A stretch of 64,000 nt of DNA from Taenia hydatigena (lineage: Eukaryota > Platyhelminthes > Cestoda > Cyclophyllidea > Taeniidae): NCBI GenBank assembly GCA_036345935.2, contig JADWOT020000006.1, positions 6,017,543 through 6,081,542 on the forward strand, read 5' to 3'. The translations under genes and the position numbers were made by a program. The notes under the pieces were generated by a model. The model ran no database searches. It worked only from the letters and a program-made list of their open reading frames with translations, and was not told the origin of the DNA. Positions within the stretch are counted from its first letter, which is position 1, and each line of letters starts with the position of its first letter. This document shows, in pieces, positions 1-12,289 of this stretch.

Positions 1-74
1 AAGGGAAGCGCTAAGGACGACGCCCAAAGGAGGAGAGGCACACTGTAACACTTTAGTTGTTCATATGTTCATAG

Positions 75-220
75 CTTAGGAGCTCCGCCGCTGAACGAAC
101 ACTGGGTGTTCTAGCCTCCAGACTATGTTGACAGCCTCAGATCTCTGTGTAGGTTGGTAATAATATATTTTACCGGAGTATGGTGTCTTCTTTCGTCTTC
201 AGAGAAGTGTTGTAGCAGTA
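75..220 (+). repeat. Dispersed repeat family A copy
   Basis: Carries the family landmarks in order: GGAGCTCCGCC, then GCCTCCAGACTATG, then GGTGTCTTCTTTCGTCTTC followed by AGAGAAGTGTTG. Confidence 0.7.
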
Positions 221-1338
221 CAGAGATACTAGTGAAGAATAGTGCATAAAAGACTAGCAATTGATAGAGTATAGGATGATTAGGAAATGCCACGCCATGA
301 ACATCCGGGTGCAGAACGCGACCATAACCCAAAGAAACGCCCACAAAGATACTCTCTTAAATTACTTTTATGTAGTTGCGATTTCAAAGTGATAATGCAT
401 AGCCGGAGTAAGTTAAGGCAACTATCGCAATCAATTGACACACTTTGGTGAAAATTATCGCAGGATCACGCTCCGATAATGCATTTTGAACATTTTATCA
501 CCCAATTAATGTTGGGGGAAAAAAGCGGATTGGAGGACTTTTGCCTGTGAATGTTGATTGACTTAAATGACAGCTTTGCAATTGCGTCGACAATAAACGA
601 CCAAGTAATAAATCAACTTATATCCATCATGCCCCACATTCTAACCAGAATTGTATGCGAGCAGTCATTTTCATGTTCAATCACGCTCAGTGAAGGTCAA
701 CCTTGAATTTGGAAGCAGACCTGATTCGCACTCAGTGGTTTTAAAAAGACACCAATCCCGTGAAATGGCCAGTTTGTAGAAACAAACAAAAAAGGGAGTT
801 AGGTAAAAAATGAGGCACATTTTATGCGCATAATTCAGTGAACGAGTCGCGGATGGAAATCGTTACTCTCTGAGCCAGAAGTCAATAATGTTTACTAGTC
901 CGATTTCAGTAGCACAATAAATCGGAGACAAAGTGTATTGCATAATGCATGCGCCAGTATTGAACACTAATAAACACACAAAGTTTTCGTAACTCTCAAT
1001 CCAAGAGTGAAGCTAAAACTTCAAAACGATTAATAGAGCAAAGGGGTGCTAATAATTGTGCGATATAATTATTGAAAAATACACAAAATGATAGGAATCT
1101 AATGCTGGGATGGCATACAGCACATCTAAAAATAGAGGGTGAAGCATTGAGAAAAGGAGAAACTTGCATCCAAGGAAAATGGAGCGCGTTTAAGCTATAA
1201 CCTAGTGAACTTTTAGTAAAAAGCAAATTCTTCTCGTCGGCGAAACTATTCATAAGCTGTGCATTCTTAGAATTTCTCAGAAATTGTAAGTATAATGCAT
1301 GGTTGGTAGGTGTAAATCTGAAATTGGCACAACTTATC

Positions 1339-1745
1339 TTAAGGATAACGCGAAACCACATGTTTTCTTGCGGAAGCAACCCTAGAATTAGTGTTTAATC
1401 TGCCGGTGTGCTCCATAGAGGGCTGCTCCAGGGTTGTCGTTTCCGTTGCGCGGTTTGTGAGGTTGAAGCGTTCAAAATCTAAAATAAATGGCAAAAAACA
1501 CCACTTCTTCCTGAAGTAATCAAGTTCTTGCATGTTGTCAGTGGTAGAGTTCCTAAAAAGATGATGGTGATGTTTCGCTCATCAAAGACACACGTAAAAT
1601 TTGTTGCTCTTGTGCATTTAACTCCAAGTTTTTGAAGTACCAACTCTTCCTCATCTACTTTTAAATAAAACACCCCATCATGAATTGGGGAAGAGTTCAT
1701 TGAATCGCGAGTATATGATCGCCTGGTTATGCTACCTGAAGGCAT
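1339..1745 (-). CDS. Weak candidate: two-exon small protein
   Basis: Two open frames join in phase across a 41-base GT-AG interval (1553-1593, gtgtgtct to ctttttag). Exon 1, 1745-1594, starts with ATG (MPSGSITRRSYTRDS) and includes FYLKVDEEELVLQKLG. Exon 2, 1552-1339, reads ELDYFRKKWCFLPF and ends at TAA. The product would be about 121 residues. I recognise no family. The first frame also stays open through the interval, so splicing is not forced. This could be a small gene, the end of a gene entering from elsewhere, or chance. Confidence 0.25.
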
Positions 1746-2485
1746 TCACATATTCAGTTTGGTTTAAAAGCAAATGTTGGCACAATGGAGTGACACCCCA
1801 TGTCTTCTTGTAACCGGAAGCAGCTAGTCAGAACCACATCGCTAGGTGTGCGTCTTATCACCACAACATGCTATCGACTGTCAGCAATTTTTGGCCTATC
1901 AGTCGACTGAACCCGTTGGCATTGCACCTCTACTTTTGTGCACCAAAAGTGCTTTATACAGAGTTTGGAAGGCGAATCCATCACCAAAGACCAAACGTTT
2001 TACCGTCCTCATACGGAATCGGGCACTTTCGTCTGATTTCTCCTTTCCACCCAATTCGATACATGTGTCAGAGATGTTTGACATGCAGGATTGTGTAAGG
2101 AGTTTGCACAAGTGTAATACTTTATTTGGTTAACTTTTCGTTTTGGCTATGCGTGCCATGCCGGTAGCGGCCCAGACACCCTATATGTCAGCAATAAAAA
2201 TTTTCTGCATTTTTAGGAAAGATTCGAGTGGCACATTGGTCCAAGTGGAAGGCCAACCCGCTCCTAGCGGACAACTACCCTGACTTCGTTCACTGCATGC
2301 TAAACCTTAATGTGATGATTGAAGGGATACTTGCTGCTGATGAGAGGATCTGTCTACCTTGCCCAACCATCGCAGTCCCGTAGTGTTCAGAAAAGATACT
2401 AACAGCTGAAGCAGCACAAGCTGTAGCTGTGAACCGTCTGTTACGGTGTCTACGTAAAGTTGTCACGTATGTGATCACATTATGC

Positions 2486-2830
2486 CTGTCCAACTCTCTA
2501 CTAGTTGGATGATACTCAGGTAGACACATGGCTGGACAAGAATGAGGTGAGAGGAGGTAAAAAGGAGGATTAGGCACAACGCTTTATTCCCGCCCCTTAC
2601 TAAGTGATCTTGCTTTCACCCAGTGTTCCTGCATCGAGAGATTGACCCTAAAACAGTTTCCAGCCAGAAAGAAGATCTAGATACAATGGAATTATTAAGA
2701 AAGCTTAGTGAAGTTTTGGTCATTTATCCGCTCAAGTGCAAGCAGAATCCATGAATGACACAACTGACTCGTAAACGCCTTTCTAACAGCACCGATCACG
2801 TTGTGATGGCCAACGCGGAAGGCTGATCAA
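2486..2830 (+). repeat. Dispersed repeat family B copy
   Basis: CTACTAGTTGGATGATACTC, GACACATGGCTGGAC, GAGGTGAGAGG, TTTCACCCAGTG and CACCGATCACGTTGTGATGG occur in the same order as in the 10.4 kb copy. Confidence 0.65.
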
Positions 2831-5800
2831 GAGCAGCGATGGGACAGAGCTCAAGAGGAGAGAAGCTATGTGGTAATTCGATAGTTTGTTAAACTTCCCG
2901 TTCAGTTAGGTACCCACCAAGGCAAGCTCTTAACCTTCTTCTGAGCCGCTTTAATGTGACAATCTAAAGAAAGCATTCAAACAGAATGCCTAGTAAACCG
3001 TTTCAATGCAAATCATCCTTATGTCCTTAAACGTACGAGTAAATGCGAACAGGAGATTTAGAAGTAGTTTATTCTAGAAAATTCCGCATATTTCCACATC
3101 TTAAAACGTCCCATTTTAGGCAAAACCATCCCTACGTTTTGATAACTGAAAACTGATAAAAATGAAATAGCAGCAGAAAGATTATTTAAGTAGTTGTTCC
3201 GTTTCGGTAATCCAAATTGCAGCCCAGCGAGACACAGACCAATTGCTAATTTCACATTCATCCAAAAATTGTCTCCAGATTTCACCATCCTGACCAGAAC
3301 ATTTTAGTTCCTGCTTCACGTACTTTTTTCCCACATGCCCGTGTGATTGTCTAACGTTGAAGTCTAGATAAGACGAAATTTACTACTAGGGACAACATTA
3401 ATGGAGGAATAAGAAGGATGAGGTTATGGCAATATGCCCATCTCTCTCCCTCCATCTTTCCAAGTCCTACTGTAGCGTCCTTAGACCTCCTTAAAGCCAA
3501 ATGACAGCAAATCACTCGGGCAGAATACACCTTGTAGAGTTGGAGAAGAGACCGTGCCAGAGGGCTATTGGCATGGTCCGAGGCCAAGCCGCTCAGGAAA
3601 GACACAATGACGGAGACCATAGGTGGTGTTGTTAACAAGACCGAGAGTTGGGTAAACAAATCAAGAACTAAATTGTGCTGTTTAGTGCAAATTTGAAAAA
3701 AATTATTTTGCATGACTCACCAATTCTGACTGTTTCTGATGCATATAAGTTCTGTTGCGTGAGATGGGTGATATGGTCACTCACCACATAAATATCCATT
3801 TTCTGGTCTTACTCATCATCACTTTTGCGATATGCATGGGAATCTTTCCGTGTAAGCCCTTGTCATGACGGTTATTAGTTCAGTGTGAGAGACGTGTCAA
3901 CTGACAGAATGATAGGCATGTTTAGTGAGGGATCAAAGCAACCTCCAGTAATTACGGTGTTTGCCAGTGGTGTCAGCTCTCGCGTCACACACACGACAGT
4001 TCCTTTAAAAATAGGCAAATTATATCGGGGCGAAAAATAGACTAAAATTAAACTAATTAAAAATATTTCAAATAATAAAGTACCTGGACATAGTGACCCA
4101 TTTTTCGCCCAGACGGAACCGCGTTAAGGAGCTGCACGCAGATGAATACATTAGGGGCGAGATTTAAATATACCTTCTTCAAATTGATGGCGGCATAAAC
4201 TGAGCTTTAACTTGAAATTGTCTTCCAAAAGCCACATGCTGTTTAGATCACTTAACGCCTAAAAATTTAGTCGGTTTCAATGCATTAAGTTCAGTTGTAA
4301 GGGAGGAGTATCAGAGGAACTTGAAAGGGGTGGCAGTTTTCTTAAAGTAAAAAGAGTTACTACATGGCTAAAAGCAGACACAATTTACAATCGGTGTGAA
4401 TTTGATAGCTTCGACAACAAAGCGCTGCACAAAACGCTGCTTCCGATCGGTGTTAGCAGATGTACTACCGAACTCTATCTCCCAAATAGCTAGCAAATTT
4501 ATCAATCTACTACCTTGACTTGCAAAGAACTATCCACTCACTGGTTGTTCGTTCAACCTTTTGTTGAGGCTACGCGATTGTACTTCCGCTTAGCGGCATG
4601 ACTTCCTGGCCATGCCAATTAGACCCGGTATGATTTTTTTCATCTTCGGGACAGACCCAGGCACGGATAATCTTCTTTTCCAGCTTCGCAATTACACTCA
4701 TTAACAGCCCGCTCTAGTTTTACATAGAGCACATGCAACACTGAGATTAGCTTTTGCTTCTAAAACATTCTCTGCATGAACTACCCATGACCATCTTCAT
4801 TTCCGGTTAGAAGCTCGTGAGAAAGACCAGTGTGCCTGACACAAATCCTCCTCTCACCTCTGATTAAGATAAACAGCTACAAAAGGCTTTTTTGCCCTCT
4901 GCTTATCAAATTATCACAATTAATAATGTTTTAAAAACAAGTGAAGAGCAACATATTTTTATGGGTAAGGAACAAAAGTTTAAGGTATGCGATAATTGAC
5001 GAGGATCACAAGCAACTGCTAATAGCTTTGGGAAAATTTCGCCTCTATGAGAAGTTGTTGCCCAGATAAATTTCACTTTTTCGTTCAGAAGAATACAATA
5101 TTTCGTAGACTTTGAGAAAATCTGAAGGAGTTAGGCATTGCTCAAAATATTTAAACCACTGACATGAAAATGTAGGATACAAGCAATCTTAAATCAAAGC
5201 CGATGTGGAAGCGTGCGGTGGTCATCCTGATCTCTCGAGCGCATCTCAAGTACAAAAAGAAAATAATTATTTTAATGAATACAGTAAGTAAAAGACTTTT
5301 GATAAGAAAGCCTAGAATATGCTACCGCTGCCAACTGGCATATCAATTGCATACCAGCACCCGACACTCCTCCAGCTCTAGTATATTGAACAAATCGCAG
5401 AAGCATTAGGACATCCATACGCTTGAGACGCTTGGAATGCTTCTCACAAATAAATAGAATTGATGAACAACTTCAATTTAGGCCTTTGCAGTGTTCAAGG
5501 CATCACAAGTGTGGAAGGAGGCCCTTTGCCAACGTACAGATGGACAGAGGAAGTAGGCGCATAAGGTACGCCGCCTTAGCGCCCGGAATCAAGGCAACCG
5601 CAGAGTTAAGCACACATTTGGGCCAATGCATTGTTACTTCATCCTTCTTCTGCGCAAAAGATTTTTTTCAACAAGGACTATTTGAGAATACTACAGCTAC
5701 TTTGATTACGCACAAATTTACAAAGTTTTCTGATCTGTTTAACCACGACTTTTAGGTTAGTCTTCCATGCTTCTAGGGGTATCAAGTTGAGAGCAGTTAT

Positions 5801-6223
5801 GTGCTTCTGTGTCCGTCAACAAAATAGGTCTGCGCAATAAAACTAAGAATCACTCAGACTTTTTAAAGGCTAATTCATTCCAATAAATTCTATTACTGTG
5901 ATCCATACCCCATTTGTCAACTAGACAAGCCAACTACGAATTTCACCTTTATGTCACACACCGTTAATAGGAGCAAATAAACTTGTCCTAGACACACCTC
6001 CGTTTCTACCTCACTCCTGTATTCAACGACGGTGGTAATTGTCACTTGGAGCAATATGAACAGTGACACAAGGAGAAAGAGGGTGGGGTAGAATGGCCTC
6101 TCTCTTCCCACCCCACATCCTGCACTGTGGTATGACTCGTTCTCATGATTAGGTCTAGCAAAGATACGGGCTTTTCGACCTTCACATTGCCAATAGTTTC
6201 CGGCGTAAATTGCAATCACTGCC

Positions 6224-6242
6224 CACACACACACACACACCA
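6224..6242. repeat. CA dinucleotide tract
   Basis: A short perfect CA run in the gene-poor region. Confidence 0.9.
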
Positions 6243-6618
6243 CGCGGTCTGGTGAAGGTGATGTGGGGTAGGATAGTTGGTGACAGTAAGTGGAACGTTG
6301 GGAAGTCATGAATAGCATGGTCATTCTCTCGAGGAACATTGCAGTGAGAACCCATATCTTCACACTTTGCCACAAGTCAGTAAGCCAGTCAACATTGCAA
6401 AGTGTACAGCACATTTCCATAACAAATATGAAGGAGTGAGGAGGCGTAGAGTGGTGGTTGTCGAAACTTCTTGTCTGCCACCTGTTATTGGGTGTGGTGA
6501 CCCTTTGTTTAGCCCCAACTACTACCCTCCCAGTTCACTTGAGTGTAACCAATGTGTCGCACCACTCATTTTCGACACCAAACTTTCCTAAACATTGTCA
6601 TAGTTGCTGCTCCTTCCG

Positions 6619-6642
6619 CTGTTGTTGTTGTTGTTGTTGTTG
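6619..6642. repeat. TTG triplet tract
   Basis: Eight TTG units. The poly-Gln frame on the minus strand has no other coding sign. Confidence 0.9.
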
Positions 6643-9600
6643 AGTCGTTAACGTCGCATTACTATTCTCGGTAGCGATGTGCAAGTCGACTCTTTGTGAG
6701 CGAGAAGAGAATGTCTTTCTGACCTCATTGTTGGTTAGGAGCCTTTGGGGTTGGGCAGCACATTGTGCTACTCCATGTGCCACATCTCATGCCCCATAAC
6801 GCATACTGCAAGTGGTATCGAGGATGCAGCATACCATAACGTCTCCAGATGGTAGTGCAGGCAAACTAAAACCGCATGCATCAGGTTTAGCCGACGCTTA
6901 GTGATCTGAGGGTGTGTTGTAAATGGAGGGAAGGTGGTGGAGCACGACGAAGGGTAGTGTGTGGGTGGACTGACGCATGCTTATGCTGTATGAAGCCTGC
7001 GTATAAACAATCACATACACTTGACGACAGGTGTCTGAAAGTTACAATAAGTCATTGCAGCAATATATCTCAAAGTATGCAAAGATTCTTTTGATCGCCT
7101 AATAGGTTCTGGGGTAGCCAGGTAATAGAGTATAGCATAGTTTTCCCATCAAACCTTCCTCAATAGCGTTTAATGCACATTCAATTACTTGAGAACAAAA
7201 GTAAGGTGGATTTCCAAACGTGACAGGGTGACAATATCAACTAATAATGCAATACGGAATTCAAAATCCATTTTTATGCCTGGATTTGTACTTCGATGGG
7301 TACCTGTTGAGCTCTTCGTTTTTGGTATGGCGGACACTAAAGGCGCTGCCACTGCCTTTCCGTTGAGCAACATGTCCTCCAGACCGTGTCAGTGGCCCCC
7401 AACCCTTTTCTACCTCGGCATGGCATTAGGAAAGACTTGGAGCTCTACAGAATGTGTAATAATATTTGGAAGAAATGGGATACAGTGTTTGAAGTAACTC
7501 GAGACAGTGGGAGGACGAAGAAGAACCCAGTCGACCATCACTTCCTCGTTTTTATGCGACAAAAATTAGTTCACGTCTGCTTGACAGTGCAATAGTAATC
7601 AAACTGTATTGTCAAATAAACCAGTGCAGTAAAATCACTTAACACGTCAACTCAGTGTTTACCGCGCACGTTCGAATGTTGGCAAGATTTTCATAACAGT
7701 GAGGGAAGGAGTAACTTTTAAATGTGAATGGATAAAAGAAACATTGCTCAACATCGCAAAACAAAATGAACCGTGTTTTGCTTCCAGTGATGAAATAAGT
7801 GTCCACTCTGACAGTAAAAAGCAAAGTAAATCAAAGTGATTGCTTTAATGTCCCTCTCCTAACCTGTACTGGAGCACAAGAGATGCAAGCTGGAGCTCCG
7901 AAATTTCACTTCACAACTCATGACGGTTTCAAGCATACACAAATTTCACCTCTTGCTTACACTCCAACTTGCCTTTGGTAAAGCACTTTTTCTGCAAAAT
8001 AACAGCAATGAGCCAGACCACCTCAAAATAATCCCTTCCAAGATATTTCTTGTAGAGTTGCCAATCAATTCCTGACAAATCGTGCTTTTTGGGCATAATC
8101 CAGCAAGGATGCAGAGACTAGTATGGAATTGCCCTAATTTATCACGTCTCTACTTTGTTTAGCTCATTGCCCAAAGATATCAAAGAAGTCCCATTAGGAT
8201 AGTCCGGTGTGCTGCGTCATCAAGATGGTAGCAGAAAGCTTGGAGTCGGAAGATTTCGAGCAATCATTATCTACAATACAAGTTCATTTGACAGGTATCC
8301 TACGTCCCACCGATGCCTAAGTAAGCCGGCTAAGAAGACCATTCATGATAGACACATAGATACAACGGATGATCCAACTGGTTTAACGGGATACAGACCT
8401 GGCGCTTAGTAGATACAAAAAAATATTGAGCCGATGACATGATAAGGGCAACGCCAGCTTTATGTCTGTTACCATTTCCACAGCTTAAACGGAAATGGAG
8501 GAGTACTTACCAGCATAGTCGTGAGGTCAGATAAGGTAGACCAGGTACTGCACCGGAAGCCGAAAACTGTGTACACTTCCCTCAATGGGACTCATTTGGA
8601 AGGAATTTTGTGTGCATGATTAAGTTGATTATGCGGTGTCTAGCGGTGGAAATGTTTAAGTGGATGATTAGCTTGAAATATTTAATTCTATCAGAGAACC
8701 ACTTAAACAATTTCAAACATACTACCGAAGCAAATTATCATTCTTAATTTTTTCGTACTTGCATTCTACACACCAGAGCGATTGAATCTATTTGACGAGA
8801 TGTCTGTTGATGTCTTGATAAGGTACACCCTGGTAAACTTATCTTAATGAAGTAAAAATGAGCTAAGTGGAAGAAAAGGTGGACCGAGAAAGGAGAAGCT
8901 TTTAGTGTAATGCAAGTCGACATGCTTGGATCCTTTCTATTCCATATGTAGTAAATAAATGAGCTCCAATATGTGATAAAATAGCGATATGTAATGGGCT
9001 ATAAGTAAGTTTAAGGTAGCACTACTATTAAGTCTACCTTAAGGACTTTTATTATGCACTAGAGGTGTTCAAGGCCATGTGCCACCTTAATACCGGCTTC
9101 ATCCAGCATCGGCAATAAGATGAAACCGGTCCCTTCATAGACATCCCACCTTTCATGTAAAGCATGAATCAATATGGAAGTCTGTAACTACTCTGACCTT
9201 TACAGTCCTGCGCATTCCCGCCTCCAAGCTGATGAGATGCAACACTACACGTGCCATCAACGCTAACAATTTCATCGGTCCTGCTTGATGCTTCCAATAA
9301 AGTCGTTTCCAGCCTCGTCCACTTGCTAGCTTTCACTTGATGGCATCGTCCATGCAAAAATCTACACGTCTGATTGGCATGCAATCACCTCACTCAGTGA
9401 AGGCTATGGACGCACAAAAACTTCACCCTCAAAACTGTATACAGCAAAAAAAGGCCTTGAGAGTACCCGGTAAGTAGTTGGAGAAAATTAGAAGGTAGAC
9501 GAGACAACTAACTGATTGAACTCCACCCTTAACATGCTTACTCCGCATAATAAAAACGAATAAGGAGTGCAGAGTTATTCTACAAAGCGAAATATCTTTG

Positions 9601-9969
9601 GCTTGATTCAAAGCATTTGCTGGATGTACTGCTTTAGGAGAAGTCGAGAATGCATAATTCACCAGACCTTAATGCAACCCAAATCAGGGTTTTGTTCATT
9701 ACAACGAGATCCACGAGTTTATGTTGCCAAATGCACAAAAATTCGTAATCCCGATGGAATCATTATTTAAGGCACAACATTAACTACTAATATCCACTAC
9801 GAAAAAGACAGGCTGAGCCACTGTAAATATTTACTTCTATGAAAGTCTGCGGCTCTCCTCCCAGTGGTATGTATTGAAGCAAGACATTTTGCATAGCCTT
9901 TATACTCCCCAACACCAGCCCCATGAATGCTTTTCTTCCTAGCCAGTCTTCACTGGTTTTGGAAGCATT

Positions 9970-10105
9970 CAAGGCTCCGCATTTCCATCTTTGCTAAGGG
10001 ATATTGCCTCTGACCATACCAGTAGTCCCTAGTCCTCTATTTCGGTAATGTATATTCTGCTCGAGCATTGTGTCTTTTTTCGCCTTCAAGGAAGTGTCGG
10101 GTCGT
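9970..10105 (+). repeat. Dispersed repeat family A copy
   Basis: AAGGCTCCGC, then CCATACCAGTAGTCCCTAG, then TATTCTGCTCGAGCATTGTG and CGCCTTCAAGGAAGTGTCG. A family B copy follows about 230 bases later in the same orientation, suggesting both belong to one longer element. Confidence 0.7.
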
Positions 10106-10335
10106 CATATTAATGACAAGGGTAAGCAGCTACCCAAACTTACATCATAGAGATCCCTAAAAAAGGAGCTGAATTACGTCTCCCTTCGGCAACTAATCCA
10201 GTCCAATGGTCTGAAGGCATACAATAACGACTGAAAAGACATTAGCCATGGCGGTGAAACACATTGAAAATTGTTTGTTACGGAGCTATCTGCGGTACCC
10301 GTATAAAAGGGCCAATTTGATAAACACACGGGATT

Positions 10336-10665
10336 TCCTCCACCTCCCCACTAGCTGGATGGAAGATAGATAGACACATGGCTAGATATCACTGAGGTGA
10401 GAACAAAGTAGCAAACTTCTTACTAAATGATCGCTTTAAGCCAGTGCTTATATGACCGGCTGTGGACATGCGCGATGGCCAACCCATTCCTCCTCCACCC
10501 AAAGCAGTTTCCACACAAAACGAAATTCCATTTGCAGTGAATTTGCCAAGAGGAATAAGTGACATTGCATTCAAACGCCTCAGTTGCAAGCAAATTCAAT
10601 GTCTGACGCGGGTGGCTCGTAGGTGCTTCCCTTGCACCATCGACTACTTTGTGATGACAGACGAA
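10336..10665 (+). repeat. Dispersed repeat family B copy
   Basis: CACTAGCTGGATGGAAGATA, GACACATGGCTAGATATCAC, GAGGTGAG, GCGATGGCCAACCCATTCC and CACCATCGACTACTTTGTG. The open frames here belong to the repeat. Confidence 0.65.
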
Positions 10666-10783
10666 GGAGGTTTATTAAAGGAAGCACTGGAGACGACGTT
10701 CAAAGGGCGATTGCTTGTGCAATTCTTCATTTTGGTTTCGCTGGAACTTAAGGCTTCGCTTTCATACTTTCGGTGGATGAAAT

Positions 10784-10882
10784 GACCTCTGGGCCATGTT
10801 GGTGGCTTTCCAATCCTTCTATACATCGGCAGTATCCTAGCATTATCTTCTTTCGTCTTCAAAAAATCTCTGGGCGCTATGC
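10784..10882 (+). repeat. Dispersed repeat family A copy, partial
   Basis: GACCTCTGGGCCATG, then TCCTTCTATACATCGGC and ATCTTCTTTCGTCTTC. The 5' part is missing or too diverged to see. Confidence 0.6.
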
Positions 10883-11887
10883 CGTACAACTCAACACTAT
10901 GTAATTAAGAATACTGTGACAATGTGTAGCAATGTTAAAGTCTTTTTAACAATTTCAACGACTGACTCTTCCAGTTAGCCGTCCATTTAACATCCGATTT
11001 GTTTCCCAAGACGAAAGAACCGAAAACGAAAACGATAAACAAATGTCAACGCGACCCAAAGTAGCATGATAGAACTCACTGAATAGAACTAGGACCAGGG
11101 TTGGACGACAATACTTCGAAAAGATTTTGGAACCAAGAGGAAGATCATGGTTAAGGTGACTGTTTATCGCTTGTGGCGATAATTTTTAAAACAGCTTAAG
11201 AGATTTGCAGCTTAATTACAACAACAGGTTGCTAAGACCAGGTTCTGACTAATCAAGTCTCGTTCACAACTTCGGCTGTGAAGAATTAAGACTCAAGCGG
11301 TGTAGCCTCTCAACCTTCATGTTTACTTGCACACTAAAGGTAATTTTGCAAATAAAAGATAGATTGATTTTGGCAAAAATATGCACTAAAATCGGCATAA
11401 ATTTACTCGACGCTGGGAAAATTTAAGAAACTTCTAAGATGGGCTCTTCTATCGGGCACAATTGCGACTATATGCTGAGTGGCAAGAGATGGAGCAAAGA
11501 AGGGACTGTTGGGGAAATAAAAGTAATTTTATGTACTATAGGTTTATCATGAAATTAAAAATGACATTAGCGATGTCGAAGTGCATACAATAGGAGCGTT
11601 TCGGTCCACAAAGTCGACGTATCCACGTGGGTAAGTAAAGAGTCTCAGCGCAAGCGAAAAGAGGGTGGATAAGGTGGACGGGGGACACAGCGTCAGTGAT
11701 GTGACCAACTAGTGATAGTGGTTAGAAGGGAAAGATCTGTGAACTACGGGAAAAAAATGAAGGGCTAAAATAACACAGATGAGCTGCATAACATTAAGTG
11801 CTTTTCGTGTGGCTGATAAGCATGCAACAGCAGTGGAGAGGTGTGTATGTGTACGAGAGCTGTCAAACGAGCTATCAAATTTTCTAA

Positions 11888-12289
11888 TCAGACATCGGCG
11901 TTGAAGCCTCGACGAGGTCCAGGTAGCGTGACAAAGTCTAAGTGATTGGGACCCACGCTAAAAGAGGTGTCTTCGTCGTCATCAGGGTCACTCAAACCCT
12001 CCTCTTCGCCTTCCACTTCCCTCACGTCACCAGGAGCTCTGTCCAAGTGCTGTGATATCACTGCTTCACTTTCGTCAAAATCGTCAACTTCTTCGAGTGC
12101 AGCGGCTGCAACTTCCTCCTCAGTGGCGCCAGCATCATCCTCGTCCTCCTCGAACAGGCCATTGAAGGAACGTGTCTCTGCATCGAATTGCTCGTCTCGA
12201 GCTCCATAGACCGCATGCACGCCTGGAAGTTCTTCTGAAAGAATTGGCGCAGGCGTCGTCATCGGTGGCTGCCAGCTTAGTCTTCCACC
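11888..12289 (-). CDS. CLSTN: Calsyntenin exon 14, cytoplasmic tail and stop
   Basis: Acceptor ctcttttcag precedes GGRLSWQPP in phase 0, and the exon ends at TGA (11888-11890). It encodes 133 residues with two acidic blocks (FEEDEDD...TEEEV and EVEGEEEG...DPDDDED), as expected for the acidic tail of calsyntenins. The only tryptophan in the cytoplasmic part is in LSWQPP, which is not a WDD/WEN kinesin light chain motif. A long open frame on the opposite strand here is a shadow of this biased coding sequence. Confidence 0.9.
   Translation of the reverse strand, partial: GGRLSWQPPMTTPAPILSEELPGVHAVYGARDEQFDAETRSFNGLFEEDEDDAGATEEEVAAAALEEVDDFDESEAVISQHLDRAPGDVREVEGEEEGLSDPDDDEDTSFSVGPNHLDFVTLPGPRRGFNADV

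Larger units (their letters stand above)
1746..11887. other. Gene-poor region downstream of calsyntenin
   Basis: I found no protein-coding gene I can support. It contains repeat family A copies at 9970-10105 and 10784-10882, repeat family B copies near 2486-2830 and 10336-10665, a CA tract at 6224-6242 and a TTG triplet tract at 6619-6642. Part may be the calsyntenin 3' UTR. No AATAAA was seen on the minus strand close to the stop; the nearest noted is around 9048. Confidence 0.6.

Noticed and set aside
3351..3713. 120-codon minus-strand frame
   Set aside because: No recognised domain, splice context or neighbour supports it. It could be real but cannot be defended.
5917..6420. 167-codon minus-strand frame with hydrophobic stretches
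   Set aside because: It spans a CA tract (VCVCVW), has no recognised domain, and overlaps other equally long frames.
6598..6783. Poly-Gln frame
   Set aside because: It is created by a TTG triplet tract, with no flanking coding signal.
10462..10785. 107-codon plus-strand frame
   Set aside because: It lies in a repeat family B copy, and the sister copies are not open in this frame.
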